A stretch of 50,371 nt of DNA from Pseudomonadota bacterium. GTDB lineage: Bacteria; Myxococcota_A; Polyangia; Haliangiales; Haliangiaceae. Location of the stretch: contig JAKSDA010000165.1 of the NCBI GenBank assembly GCA_022360315.1, positions 1 to 50,371 on the forward strand. The letters are read 5' to 3'. Below the pieces are notes generated by a model, which did not search any database, had not been told where the DNA came from, and saw only the letters and a list, made by a program, of their open reading frames with translations. A program made the translations under genes and the position numbers. Positions 19,268-30,783 of this stretch are shown here, piece after piece; positions within the stretch are counted from its first letter, which is position 1, and each line of letters opens with the position of its first letter.

Positions 19268-21274
19268 CTACCGAGTACTCGAACTCTCCCCCCGCAGCAC
19301 TTTCCACGCCGTGTCGGGGTTGAGATAGGTTTTTTTCTTCATGGCCAGACGGAGGCTGTCGAGCGATATCGATTGCTCGTTGCGCAGCGAGCAAATGGTG
19401 AGCGCGTTGTGACAAAAAATGTTGATCAGCTTGGGACAGCCGCGGCTGCGCATGTAGAGAAGCTGCCGCATGGGCAGGTCGAGCTCGAGTCCGCGGGTGC
19501 TGCCACCGATCGCGGTCATGCGAAACGTGACATAATCGACCATCTCGTCCTGGGTCATCGGGCGCAAGAGCACCGGTGGCGCTCCGGTGTACAAAAGCGG
19601 CGGCGCCCCACTGGCAGCGAGTTGTTCGGGCAACTCGCCAGCTCCCACCAGGACCACCGCGATATTCTCGCTGGCCAGATCGGAGGCGATCGCATCGAGG
19701 TCGCTCAACAACACCGGATCACGGGGATCAACCGTATCAACGACGATCACTGCAATATCATCGGAGCGATCCTTGGGCAGGGCGTGGGAGAGAAACAACT
19801 CGCTCAGAAAGCGCAGGCTGGCGTTCGGGCTGGGACTCAGACTGTGCTGGTGACACAGCGATAAAAGTACCCGCTGTCCGAACAAAAGCTGCGGCTCGAC
19901 CCGAAAAACCTGCATGTTGTCGGATGAGTGCTGCAGCATCTCGCACAAAAATGTCCGGCCTGTGCCGGGCGGACCGAGCAGCATGGTGCGCTGGCAGCCG
20001 CCCGCGATCTGCATGGCCAGTGTGCGCAGGGCCCAGCCGTAAGGACCGCCGTTCCAGAAATGCTCGGGCTGCCTCATGTCGCTGAACGGATAGCCGCGCA
20101 GGGTGAAAAAACTCTGATAGCTCAGCTGACCGGCTTCCCGGCTGTGCCAGCTGGCCTCGCCCCCACCGCTGGCCTCGCCCTGACTTTCATCCACCCCCGG
20201 CAGCGCAACGCCTGGCAGTGCGATATCGGGGCCGGCCGGCTGCGCCGGGGCGACAGGCAACGAGTCGCTCGATACTGCTTTGGGCGGTATGCGCAGAGAA
20301 AGACCAGACGACGACCGCTTGTCGACCGTGCCCTCGGCCAGATCGGGAGTCGGTGCGCCTGTCCCCAGCCCGGGCAACTGGAACGAACCCGAGTTGTTGA
20401 ACTCCCGCCTGAGCAAGAGTTCGTCGATGAGCCGGGTGATCTCGTCGGGCTTGGGGCGAGACGTCGGTTTTTTGGCCATGCAGCGCTGCAAGAGACGGGC
20501 GAGAAGCGGTTCCATCGCCGGCATGGCATCCTGAGGATCCGGTACCGGGTCGGTGCAGTGGGCCCAAAAGCACCCCATGAAGTCTTTCTTGCCAAATGGC
20601 GGGGCGCCGACCAGAAGGCGGTAGAACGTGCAACCCAGGCTGTAGACGTCTGCGGCTGTGCCGATCTCGTCGCCTCGCCACTGTTCGGGGCTCATGTAAT
20701 ACGGCGTGCCCTGAATATGCTCCGGACTGGGCTCGCCGATCGATTCGCGGCTGTCGTCCTGGGAAGCCAGGCCAAAATCAGCGATCTTCAAGGTGCCAGC
20801 CGTGGTGAGCAGCAGGTTGGCCGGTTTGATGTCGCGATGGCAGATTCCCAGCGACTCGGCCAGGCGAAGCGCGTCCGCGGCCTCGCGGATCCGCTTCATG
20901 CAGAAATCCTGGGGCAGGCGGTTGCCGTGCCGCCGGGCCATTTGCAGAGCGGTCAGCCCGGGCACGTATTCCATGGCGATATAGCGATGCTGATCAGTTT
21001 CGCCGACCTGATAGATCTGCACGATGTTGGGATGGACCAGCGGGGCCGCCGCGCGCGCCTCGCGCAAGAATCCATCGTGCCGGGCGGCATCGCTGGCATC
21101 GTTGCTCTTGGCCAGGATCTTGAGCGCCAGGTAGCGGCGCAAAACACTGTCGATGGCCAGATAGACAACACCCATGGAACCAACCCCGAGCACGCGGACC
21201 AGGTCGAACGAATCCAGCCGTTGTCCCGCCAGCTTGGTCAGCGATGTGAGCGACGCCGATGATTTGGATTCCAT
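19268..21274 (-). CDS. Ser/Thr protein kinase fused to ExeA/GspA-like AAA ATPase
   Basis: 668 residues from ATG 21274; an in-frame TTG at 21328 with GGTGA upstream would add 18. Residues 23-290 form a complete Hanks kinase: glycine loop G-V-G-S-M-G-V-V, catalytic Lys (about 52), H-R-D-I-K-P-A-N (Asp148), D-F-G (Asp166), and G-T-P-Y-Y-M-S-P-E-Q activation segment. A Pro/Ser/Gly linker (about 300-390) joins an ExeA-like module starting Y-Q-S-F-F-T-L-R-G-Y-P-F, typical of general secretion ATPase GspA/ExeA and TniB-like proteins. Its Walker A is G-P-P-G-T-G-R-T: the lysine is replaced by arginine (about 439), and Walker B lacks the usual D-E. Nucleotide hydrolysis may be lost. The gene follows the tandem-globin gene by 55 bases, so the two are surely co-expressed. 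Confidence 0.9.
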   Translation of the reverse strand: MESKSSASLTSLTKLAGQRLDSFDLVRVLGVGSMGVVYLAIDSVLRRYLALKILAKSNDASDAARHDGFLREARAAAPLVHPNIVQIYQVGETDQHRYIAMEYVPGLTALQMARRHGNRLPQDFCMKRIREAADALRLAESLGICHRDIKPANLLLTTAGTLKIADFGLASQDDSRESIGEPSPEHIQGTPYYMSPEQWRGDEIGTAADVYSLGCTFYRLLVGAPPFGKKDFMGCFWAHCTDPVPDPQDAMPAMEPLLARLLQRCMAKKPTSRPKPDEITRLIDELLLRREFNNSGSFQLPGLGTGAPTPDLAEGTVDKRSSSGLSLRIPPKAVSSDSLPVAPAQPAGPDIALPGVALPGVDESQGEASGGGEASWHSREAGQLSYQSFFTLRGYPFSDMRQPEHFWNGGPYGWALRTLAMQIAGGCQRTMLLGPPGTGRTFLCEMLQHSSDNMQVFRVEPQLLFGQRVLLSLCHQHSLSPSPNASLRFLSELFLSHALPKDRSDDIAVIVVDTVDPRDPVLLSDLDAIASDLASENIAVVLVGAGELPEQLAASGAPPLLYTGAPPVLLRPMTQDEMVDYVTFRMTAIGGSTRGLELDLPMRQLLYMRSRGCPKLINIFCHNALTICSLRNEQSISLDSLRLAMKKKTYLNPDTAWKVLRGESSSTR

Positions 21275-21329
21275 CGTCTTGTTACGCAGCTCCGTGCTCG
21301 AGTTGAATGGCCCCGAAGAGACGGACAAA

Positions 21330-22997
21330 TCACCGGCCCCTTTCTGCCGATCCGGTCGGTGCCGTGCGGCGACTCCACAAGTAGCCCAACATGAAGGCAG
21401 TAAAGGTCAGTAACGTGGCTGCAAGCGGCAGTGCATACAGCGCAAACGTGGGGACTTTGCCGGCAATCTCGGCAAAGTCGGCCATGCTGAAGAGCATGAT
21501 CGAGGTCGCGGTCATGACCGTGGCCCCACAGACCACGGCGAGCAAGATGGCGATGGCCAGGCCGCTGGCCAGCGATCTCTCGGGCACCAATCCGGGCATG
21601 GATTGCGGGGTGGCGATCAGGCGGACATTGAGAGTCATGTCCTCGCTGTTGACCGGGATCATCATGCCCCGCGGCACGCCTGGCCCGACGCTGGCGCGCT
21701 CGACCGCCGTGTCCGGCCCCATATAGTGCAGCTGCGCGGCGATCGGCTGACTGCTGTCGGTCACCGACATCGAGTCGTACGGCGCTGCACCGGCATCGCT
21801 GGGCCGCGAGGTGACTGCCGGGTCTGCCACCGCCGCGAACGACACCGCACCGCTCTCCATCTCCTCCCCGCGCGGCTCGGGAACACCGCCGTACTCGGCG
21901 GCGCCTCGCTTCATGACTGTGGCGACCAGGGTGTACACCGCGGTCCAGGCGTCGTGCAACTCGTCGGTAAACTCTTCGCCCAGACCCTCGCTCAGAGTCC
22001 ACAGCAGGGCCTCGCCAACCCGGTCGTAATGGTGGTCTTGCACCATGTAGCCGGCGTGTCGCGCGCCCAGTTCCTCGAGGATGGGGACCAGCTTTCCCGG
22101 TGCGCGAAGACCGTCGACAGCTAGGGTGAGTGTCTGCATGAGCTTTCGTTTCTGCTCGCTCATGTCGCTCTTGAACAGCTGCCGCGTCGATGGGTCGATC
22201 TCGAACAACCGATCGTAAAACAGCGCTGCAACTGCGTCGGCGATCGGCCGGACCTTCACCCACGAGTCCTGCACCAGCTCGATGGTTCGAGGATCCAACA
22301 CCCCGGGCCTTGACTGGGAAACCGGCGGAGTCGCCGCCATGGTTGCACTGGGCCGCGGCATCGGCCCAGTCTTGTGCGACGCCTGGATCGGGCTCGATAT
22401 CACCGGAATCGCTCCGCTCGGGGCGGAACGCTGAGCGGTCGGATTGTCGTGTCCTGCGACGTGGATATGGGTGCGGGCGGCTTGCTTCATCACAGTGGCG
22501 ATGAACTGGTAGACCGCAGTCCACGCAGTCTCGACGTCGTCGGTAAATTCGTCGCCTAGCCCCTCGCGGAGGGTGAGCAAGAGAGCCTCGCCGACGTAAT
22601 CGTAGTGATGTTCCTGCACCATGTAACCGGCGTGGCGCACGCCGAGGTCCTGCAGCACAGGAATCATCCTCGCAGGGTCGCGCAAGCCGTCCACAGCCAC
22701 GTTGAGGGTCTGCATGAGCTTTCGCTTCTGCTCGCTCATGTCGTTCTTGAACAGCTGCCGCAAGCTCGGGTCGCGCTCGAAAAGGCGGTCGTAGAACAGC
22801 GATGCGGCAGCATTCGAGATCGGTCGCACCTTGGCCCAGGAGCTCTGTACGGCGTCGATGATCCAGGGCTCGAGGGAACCATGCGCCTGGCTGACCTCGG
22901 ATTGTTCCGCACCAGCATGCCGCCCATTCGCAGGCACCGGCGGGATCGCGACCCGAGCCGCCGTGATTCGAGAACCGTTATGCGATCTATCCATCAT
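21330..22997 (-). CDS. Membrane-anchored tandem globin protein
   Basis: 555 residues. Two globin domains (about 45-175 and 237-367) share roughly 70% identity by manual alignment. Each keeps the heme-pocket residues of Vitreoscilla haemoglobin/flavohaemoglobin-type globins: TyrB10 (Y69, Y261), GlnE7 (Q90, Q282) and the proximal HisF8 (H122, H314) inside R-H-A-G-Y-M-V. A Pro/Ser linker joins them. Residues 370-470 are a low-complexity linker and two transmembrane helices follow (about 477-502 and 517-541), with a short basic tail. There is no signal peptide, so the globins are probably cytoplasmic. No reductase or methyl-accepting domain is attached. The next gene is a Hanks kinase-ATPase, so heme-ligand sensing (O2, NO or redox) is a reasonable inference, not shown by the sequence. 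Tandem ATGs at 22997 and 22994; no clear ribosome site. Confidence 0.93.
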   Translation of the reverse strand: MMDRSHNGSRITAARVAIPPVPANGRHAGAEQSEVSQAHGSLEPWIIDAVQSSWAKVRPISNAAASLFYDRLFERDPSLRQLFKNDMSEQKRKLMQTLNVAVDGLRDPARMIPVLQDLGVRHAGYMVQEHHYDYVGEALLLTLREGLGDEFTDDVETAWTAVYQFIATVMKQAARTHIHVAGHDNPTAQRSAPSGAIPVISSPIQASHKTGPMPRPSATMAATPPVSQSRPGVLDPRTIELVQDSWVKVRPIADAVAALFYDRLFEIDPSTRQLFKSDMSEQKRKLMQTLTLAVDGLRAPGKLVPILEELGARHAGYMVQDHHYDRVGEALLWTLSEGLGEEFTDELHDAWTAVYTLVATVMKRGAAEYGGVPEPRGEEMESGAVSFAAVADPAVTSRPSDAGAAPYDSMSVTDSSQPIAAQLHYMGPDTAVERASVGPGVPRGMMIPVNSEDMTLNVRLIATPQSMPGLVPERSLASGLAIAILLAVVCGATVMTATSIMLFSMADFAEIAGKVPTFALYALPLAATLLTFTAFMLGYLWSRRTAPTGSAERGR

Positions 22998-23243
22998 TTT
23001 CGATACTAAGAAGGATCTCGTGGAGTCACAACGAGATTCTCGCGTCAGCTCTGGTACCCCGGTTTCAACATCCCGTTACATGAGCCCCCGTGAACGTCAT
23101 ATAACTCACTTTATTTAGTACCTATGACGATCGGAGGCAACTCAAACCCGATGGCTTGCCGGAAAATGGCCCGCTGCATCGGCATAAAACTGTCCGTGAG
23201 CCGATCGCGGTTCGGTCAAACCGCGCCAGCTATCGCGGCTGAT

Positions 23244-24545
23244 TTACTCGACATCGGGTGTTTCGGCGAACAGGCGAGCCACTGCGCGCGACCACGATGG
23301 CAACTGATCCGGGCGTTTGGGATAGCGCGCATAGAGAGCGCGGGTGGCGATCATGCGCGCGAGTGCCGCGGCGAGGCGACCGGCCAGGCCGATTTCACTG
23401 CGCAGGGCGATCGCCTTGCCGAGCAGGGAATGGAGCGGTGGTCGGGGAAATGTCTGAGCCAGACCAGCCCGCGCGATTTCCGCGTCGAGAGCGCCGCTGG
23501 CGATGAGAGCTGCGACCTCGCGAACGGTTAGAGATTGTGAGAAGCGGCGAAATGCATCGGATGCGGCGAGCGTACCTCCGCACTCGCGTTGCCAGGTCGC
23601 GGCATAGCCGTGAAGACCGCGCCCGCTGGCCAGTTCATCTGCCAGGATGCGAGCGGCCACGAGTCCGGTCGCAATGCCCGAGCCATGGGCGGGAAATACC
23701 TGGCACGCCGCGTCGCCGAGCAGTGCAACCCGGCCATCGGTGAGGCGATCGGCCGGCCGGCGCAGAGGAATCGCCCGCGCGCCACCGAAGAGCGGCTCGC
23801 CGATCCACGAATGTCGGGCGACGAATGCACTGGCCAGGGCGTTTCCCGAAGGGTGCCCGGCGGCAGTGACGCTGCCGGACAGAATGCTGAGCTGGCCGTC
23901 CTCGGCCCGCATGCTGAGGATTGAAAAGCCGCCCGCGATGCCGGTGAAGCACAGGGTTTCTCCCAAATCTGCGCCGTGCCGGGCCAGAAACCCGTGCGCG
24001 GCTCTGCGGTCGACGATCCGGTAAACCCGTTGCGCTGCCGAGCACAGGTGCCGGGCAGCGACGGGCGGTCGAGGCATGAGGCGGGGACCGGACAGGCCCG
24101 ACGCATCGACGATCCAGCGGGCGCGAACAGTGCCCTGGTCGGTGTGCAGCAAGCCGCCGTCGCGGCTGCGCACTGCGGTCTCGCCGACCAGGAGCGCACC
24201 GTGCTGGCGCGCCCGTCGCTGCAGGCGAGCGACCAGAAGGCGCATGTCCACCTCGACGACGCCGTGGTTGCGGATGAGCAAGCGCTCGGGTCCGCGGCCG
24301 GCGACCAGATGAAAGTCGCTCTGGCCACCGCGCAGTTCATCGCCGCCGGGACGTGGCAGACCGGCCCGCTCGAACGCCTGGGCAGGGACTCCGTTGACCC
24401 AGCGAGCCCCGGCGCAGTCGAGCCGAGCGCGTTCGATACAGACCACCTGCATGCCCTGTTCGGCGCAAAAACCCGCCGCTGCAGCGCCCGCCGTTCCAGC
24501 GCCGACCACGGCGACATCGAAGGTTCGATCAGCAGCAAATCTCAT
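23244..24545 (-). CDS. FAD-dependent oxidoreductase (geranylgeranyl reductase/halogenase-like)
   Basis: 433 residues from ATG 24545 (the frame extends 14 codons further to ATG 24587, less likely). The N-terminus is a Rossmann FAD-binding motif, V-V-G-A-G-T-A-G-A-A-A-A, followed by the glutamate that binds FAD ribose (C-I-E-R). The second FAD motif G-D-A-A-C-Q-x-F-P-A-H-G-S-G-I (about 285-300) is of the PHBH-type group that includes geranylgeranyl reductases, lycopene cyclases and flavin-dependent halogenases. The halogenase W-x-W-x-I-P motif is not seen, so a halogenase is unlikely. It is transcribed divergently from a YceI lipoprotein across 91 bases and ends before the globin gene's upstream region. 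The substrate is unknown. Confidence 0.85.
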   Translation of the reverse strand: MRFAADRTFDVAVVGAGTAGAAAAGFCAEQGMQVVCIERARLDCAGARWVNGVPAQAFERAGLPRPGGDELRGGQSDFHLVAGRGPERLLIRNHGVVEVDMRLLVARLQRRARQHGALLVGETAVRSRDGGLLHTDQGTVRARWIVDASGLSGPRLMPRPPVAARHLCSAAQRVYRIVDRRAAHGFLARHGADLGETLCFTGIAGGFSILSMRAEDGQLSILSGSVTAAGHPSGNALASAFVARHSWIGEPLFGGARAIPLRRPADRLTDGRVALLGDAACQVFPAHGSGIATGLVAARILADELASGRGLHGYAATWQRECGGTLAASDAFRRFSQSLTVREVAALIASGALDAEIARAGLAQTFPRPPLHSLLGKAIALRSEIGLAGRLAAALARMIATRALYARYPKRPDQLPSWSRAVARLFAETPDVE

Positions 24546-24636
24546 AGTGCAACTCTCGGTGATTGTTCCGCCAGTGAGACACAACATCTCATCGGTTCAG
24601 ATTGCACCGGCCAGGGCAGGACGCTACCTTCCCGGC

Positions 24637-25398
24637 ATGTCGACCAGCAATGCAATGCAATCCATTCGACCGCAGATCCCATGGATCGGGATAATGGCTC
24701 TCGTCTTTGCCGTATCGAGTGCGGCGTGCAAAAAGGACGATGGCATGTCCGCCCCCGACAAGGGCGACCACAACAAAGCCGAAGAGAGCAAAACCGACCA
24801 GGCCAAAAAAGACACGCCGGCCAAGGCCGTCGAAGTGCCCGCCCAGCCTGACAAGGCCGCCAGCGGAGTCCCCGTATTGGCCGATACCGCGGGCACCTAC
24901 GCGATCGATAATGTGCACTCTTCGGTGATATTTCGGGCCAAGCACTTTGGCGTCGCGTATGTGTACGGCAGTTTTAATGACGTCAAGGGCACGATCCGGA
25001 TCGACGCAGATCCGGCCAAGAGCGAAGTCTCGGTCGACATTGCGGCCGGCCGCTTGTACTCGGGCAACAAAAAGCGCGATGATCACCTCAAGGGGCCGGA
25101 TTTTCTGAATGTCAAACAATTCCCGCAGATCACGTTCAAAAGCAAATCGGTCGTGCAGGCTGGACCGGGCAAGTACAAGGTCTCGGGTGATATCACCCTG
25201 CACGGTGTGACCAAGCCGGCCTCGGCCACCTTCGAACACGTTGGCGCGGGTAAGCATCCGATGGATCCCAAGGTCTTCATGACCGGGTTTCACGGCACCT
25301 TCACGGTCAAGCGCAGCGAGTTTGGCATGACTCATATGCTCGGCGGCATCAGCGACGAAATCGATCTCACGGTATCGCTCGAGGCTACGCGCAAATAG
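24637..25398 (+). CDS. YceI-family lipoprotein
   Basis: 253 residues from ATG 24637. A signal peptide with S-S-A-A-C (Cys31) is followed by a Lys/Asp/Glu-rich linker (about 32-70), then the YceI lipocalin-like barrel: Y-A-I-D-N-V-H-S-S-V-I-F-R-A-K-H-F-G-V is the characteristic first strand, and V-S-G-D-I-T-L-H-G-V-T-K-P is the family's central motif. YceI proteins bind isoprenoid chains (for example polyisoprene quinones) in the periplasm; here the lipid anchor ties it to a membrane. It is divergent from an FAD-dependent isoprenoid-type reductase, a suggestive but unproven pairing. Confidence 0.9.
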   Translation: MSTSNAMQSIRPQIPWIGIMALVFAVSSAACKKDDGMSAPDKGDHNKAEESKTDQAKKDTPAKAVEVPAQPDKAASGVPVLADTAGTYAIDNVHSSVIFRAKHFGVAYVYGSFNDVKGTIRIDADPAKSEVSVDIAAGRLYSGNKKRDDHLKGPDFLNVKQFPQITFKSKSVVQAGPGKYKVSGDITLHGVTKPASATFEHVGAGKHPMDPKVFMTGFHGTFTVKRSEFGMTHMLGGISDEIDLTVSLEATRK

Positions 25399-25492
25399 AT
25401 GCCTCCGGGATTATTACACAGTCTCTTTCCAACTGCCTGACACTCGGCACGCGGCCGATGACCACCTGCCGAGAACTCGAAACACTCGACCC

Positions 25493-26383
25493 ATGCTCGT
25501 TCAGCTGGCTCTTTACGGTGTCCTGATCCCCGCCCTGGTCGCCGGTGTCATTGTTGTTGTTGCGGGCCGTGCCTGGCGTACGGAAGGCAGCGCACCGGCG
25601 ATCGTTGGGCCCGGGTTGGCGGCGGGGTTTGTCGCCGGGTACTGGGGACTTCTCGGCGCGCCCGCGGCCATTCCGATCGATGTGACGGGTTGGCTGCCCC
25701 ATCTGGCAGTCCTGGCCGCCGTGGCGTGTGCTGTGGAGAATGGCATTTCATCGCGTGCAGTTCATTGGGCTGGGCGCCTCGTGGTCTCACTGGTCACTGC
25801 GTGGTTACTTCTGCGGCCTCTTGCCGGGTCGAGCTGGACCACGGGTCAGGCCATGGTGACCACGGCCGGATTCGGACTCGTCCTTTTGGCAACCTGGTAT
25901 TTTATCGCTCGTGCGGCCACGGGCGAGCACCGGCTGGTCGGCGTGGGGCTTGCGATTCTGCTGGCGGCCAGTACCGCAGCAGCCGTGGCCGCATCGGGCT
26001 CTTTATTGGTCGGTCAGCTCACCGGTGCGATGGCGGCAGGCCTGGGCGCTCTATTTGTGGCTATGCTCGTATTTGCCGCAATTCCCACCGCCGACAAGGC
26101 GGCCGGGGTGGTTGCTATCGTGACCGGCGGAGCGGCTATCCTGGGCTTTGCCTACTCCCAGCTTCCGGTGGTATCGCTGCTTCTTCTCGCCATCGTGATA
26201 CCGGCATACATGGCGGTTTGTACGGTGATCGGCGATCGTCTGGCCAGCCGACTGGCCACGGCAATTCGCCTCGGGGTCGCCGCTGTCATCGCTGCTGCCG
26301 CGATCGGGCTAGCGGCCATGCCGCCCGCTGCGGATGGTGGGAGCGGTGACGACTACGATTATGCCTATGGTGATGATTCGTAG
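25493..26383 (+). CDS. Polytopic membrane protein, unknown
   Basis: 296 residues, extremely rich in Ala, Val, Leu and Gly, with about eight or nine predicted transmembrane helices along its length and an acidic/aromatic tail (G-D-D-Y-D-Y-A-Y-G-D-D-S). ATG 25493 is the first start in frame; the ribosome site is weak. It begins 94 bases after the YceI gene and ends about 108 bases before the convergent end of the second uvrA. No family recognised; could be a transporter-like or channel-like protein. Confidence 0.7.
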   Translation: MLVQLALYGVLIPALVAGVIVVVAGRAWRTEGSAPAIVGPGLAAGFVAGYWGLLGAPAAIPIDVTGWLPHLAVLAAVACAVENGISSRAVHWAGRLVVSLVTAWLLLRPLAGSSWTTGQAMVTTAGFGLVLLATWYFIARAATGEHRLVGVGLAILLAASTAAAVAASGSLLVGQLTGAMAAGLGALFVAMLVFAAIPTADKAAGVVAIVTGGAAILGFAYSQLPVVSLLLLAIVIPAYMAVCTVIGDRLASRLATAIRLGVAAVIAAAAIGLAAMPPAADGGSGDDYDYAYGDDS

Positions 26384-26491
26384 CAGCGGCGAGAATCTGG
26401 CTGCGCTCCACGCCGTTGCCTCGGAATTGTCTTCGTTCTGTAGCACGATCCACGCAAATTTCCGGCCCGCGCCCATAAATGCTCGGTTGGT

Positions 26492-29413
<2,922 letters not shown>

Positions 29414-29434
29414 GGACGCAGCAGCCTACGGAAC

Positions 29435-29449
29435 GACTGTTCAGCAGTC
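29435..29449. promoter_or_regulatory. Candidate operator dyad upstream of uvrA
   Basis: GACTGTTCAGCAGTC: the arms GACTG and CAGTC are perfect inverted repeats around TTCAG. It contains GTTCAGC, which resembles the right half of the LexA box reported for Myxococcus (ending GTTCAGS, from memory). It starts 21 bases upstream of ATG 29413, with an AT-rich promoter-like stretch beyond it (29490-29530) that includes a CAATAG/CTATTG hairpin at 29513-29528. An SOS operator would suit uvrA, but the match is partial. Confidence 0.35.
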
Positions 29450-29619
29450 AAGGCCCGCCGTGTATTAGAGGTAGGATCGCTTGGTAAGCGTAACAGATAT
29501 ATATTGAATTATCAATAGTTAGCTATTGGAAGGGAGTGCAAAAGAAATCGCCGGGGTTGCCGATACGGCAGCCCGATGGGGGTGGGTAGTCGTTTTTTGG
29601 CGGCTGAATCGCCAGCCGA

Positions 29620-30783
29620 TCAGCGAAACGCCCGTCTGAGCTGGCGGGCGCCCTTGCCGGTCCTGGTCTTGACTGTATACCTGGTGCCGCGGAAGGTGAA
29701 CACGCGCATCTTCCACCTCCTGTTATTTCGGCTGTTGCGGCGCACCTGGTACCAGCGCGGCGCACGGGCAAAATCACCCGGTGTGCGCAGCAGTTTGCGA
29801 CCGGGACCGTAGATGCGCAGCCGGGCCAGTTTATAGGCCGCCAGAGCCTTGTAGCGGCCGGTGTTCTCACCGCCGAAGGCCCGGGCGAAGCGGGCCAGGA
29901 CATCCCGACGATCGTCGGCCTGTCGGGCATCGACCTGTCCAGTATCGACCTGTCCAGTATCGACTTGTCCAGTATCGGCCTGTCCAGTCGCATCGGGGTC
30001 ACCTGCGTCGGCCGTCCTGGCCCGAGCTATGATTGCTTTGAGCGGATCGCAGATCTCTCGTTGTGCGGTCCCGAGCGTGACTGTTTTGTCTGCGGCGAGC
30101 CCGGTTTTGGCTTTTCGCAATTGGATCGCTGCGTCGACCGGAGCACCTTTTTCGATCGCCTGGGCAACAGCCTGGATACAGCTGTCGTAATTCAGCCGGA
30201 GCAAGAGATGGTAGGATGGATCGACGTCCCCCATGGCTTGTTGAAGTCGCTCGGTATGATGGGCGATGCGCTCGGCATAGTGCTCGAGATAGGGCCGGAC
30301 CAGGGCTGTGTACGCAGATCGATGGTATCGCTGGCAGTAGCGCGCGATATCGCGGAGCGGCGCTGTGGCGAGCCAGCCCAAATTGCCCGGGTCGCTCGAG
30401 CTGGCCAGCACGGCTTTTTCGTAGTGATCGATCTCGGTCATCGAGGTCGGAATGGTGACCCGCGCAGTGGGCGGTATGCCGTTTTTGGACAATTGCTCTG
30501 CGCTGACCACGCATCGCTTTGACGCGGCAATGGCGCCGATCATGCTGTCCCACGATGGCAGCTCGGAGTCCGTGGACGACAGAACCGGCTGGCCAGTGTC
30601 GTGCATCTCGGCGATGGCCTTTTCGAGCAGGCCCAACTCCTGGCCAATCCCGTCGGCGCGGACGCTGTCGGCCAATGCCACAGTTGCGGCCCACAGTACG
30701 GCAATTGCGACGAGTGTGCCAGTGATGCGGTTTCCAACCGGTCGACTCCCGATCGCGTGTTGACCTTTGCGACTCTTGATCAC
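29620..30783 (-). CDS. Secreted protein of unknown function with TGQVD repeats
   Basis: 387 residues from GTG 30783, picked because a strong AAGGAG stands 8 bases upstream; the open frame extends further but without a site. A basic N-region and hydrophobic core end A-L-A|D, a standard signal peptide. The central 230 residues look helical with scattered cysteines. Residues about 265-284 contain a five-residue repeat T-G-Q-V-D encoded by four near-identical 15-bp units. The C-terminal 70 residues are very basic and start with a tract that resembles a small beta domain (R-V-F-T-F-R-G-T-R-Y-T-V). Not recognised. It follows the giant kinase region with a 680-base gap, so it may be independently transcribed. 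Confidence 0.7.
   Translation of the reverse strand: MIKSRKGQHAIGSRPVGNRITGTLVAIAVLWAATVALADSVRADGIGQELGLLEKAIAEMHDTGQPVLSSTDSELPSWDSMIGAIAASKRCVVSAEQLSKNGIPPTARVTIPTSMTEIDHYEKAVLASSSDPGNLGWLATAPLRDIARYCQRYHRSAYTALVRPYLEHYAERIAHHTERLQQAMGDVDPSYHLLLRLNYDSCIQAVAQAIEKGAPVDAAIQLRKAKTGLAADKTVTLGTAQREICDPLKAIIARARTADAGDPDATGQADTGQVDTGQVDTGQVDARQADDRRDVLARFARAFGGENTGRYKALAAYKLARLRIYGPGRKLLRTPGDFARAPRWYQVRRNSRNNRRWKMRVFTFRGTRYTVKTRTGKGARQLRRAFR
29931..29990. repeat. Four tandem 15-bp units inside the secreted protein gene
   Basis: Units at 29931, 29946, 29961 and 29976, consensus CGACCTGTCCAGTAT; the third and fourth differ at one and about three positions. In the coding frame each gives Thr-Gly-Gln-Val/Ala-Asp. 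In-frame units can change copy number without breaking the gene. Confidence 0.85.
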
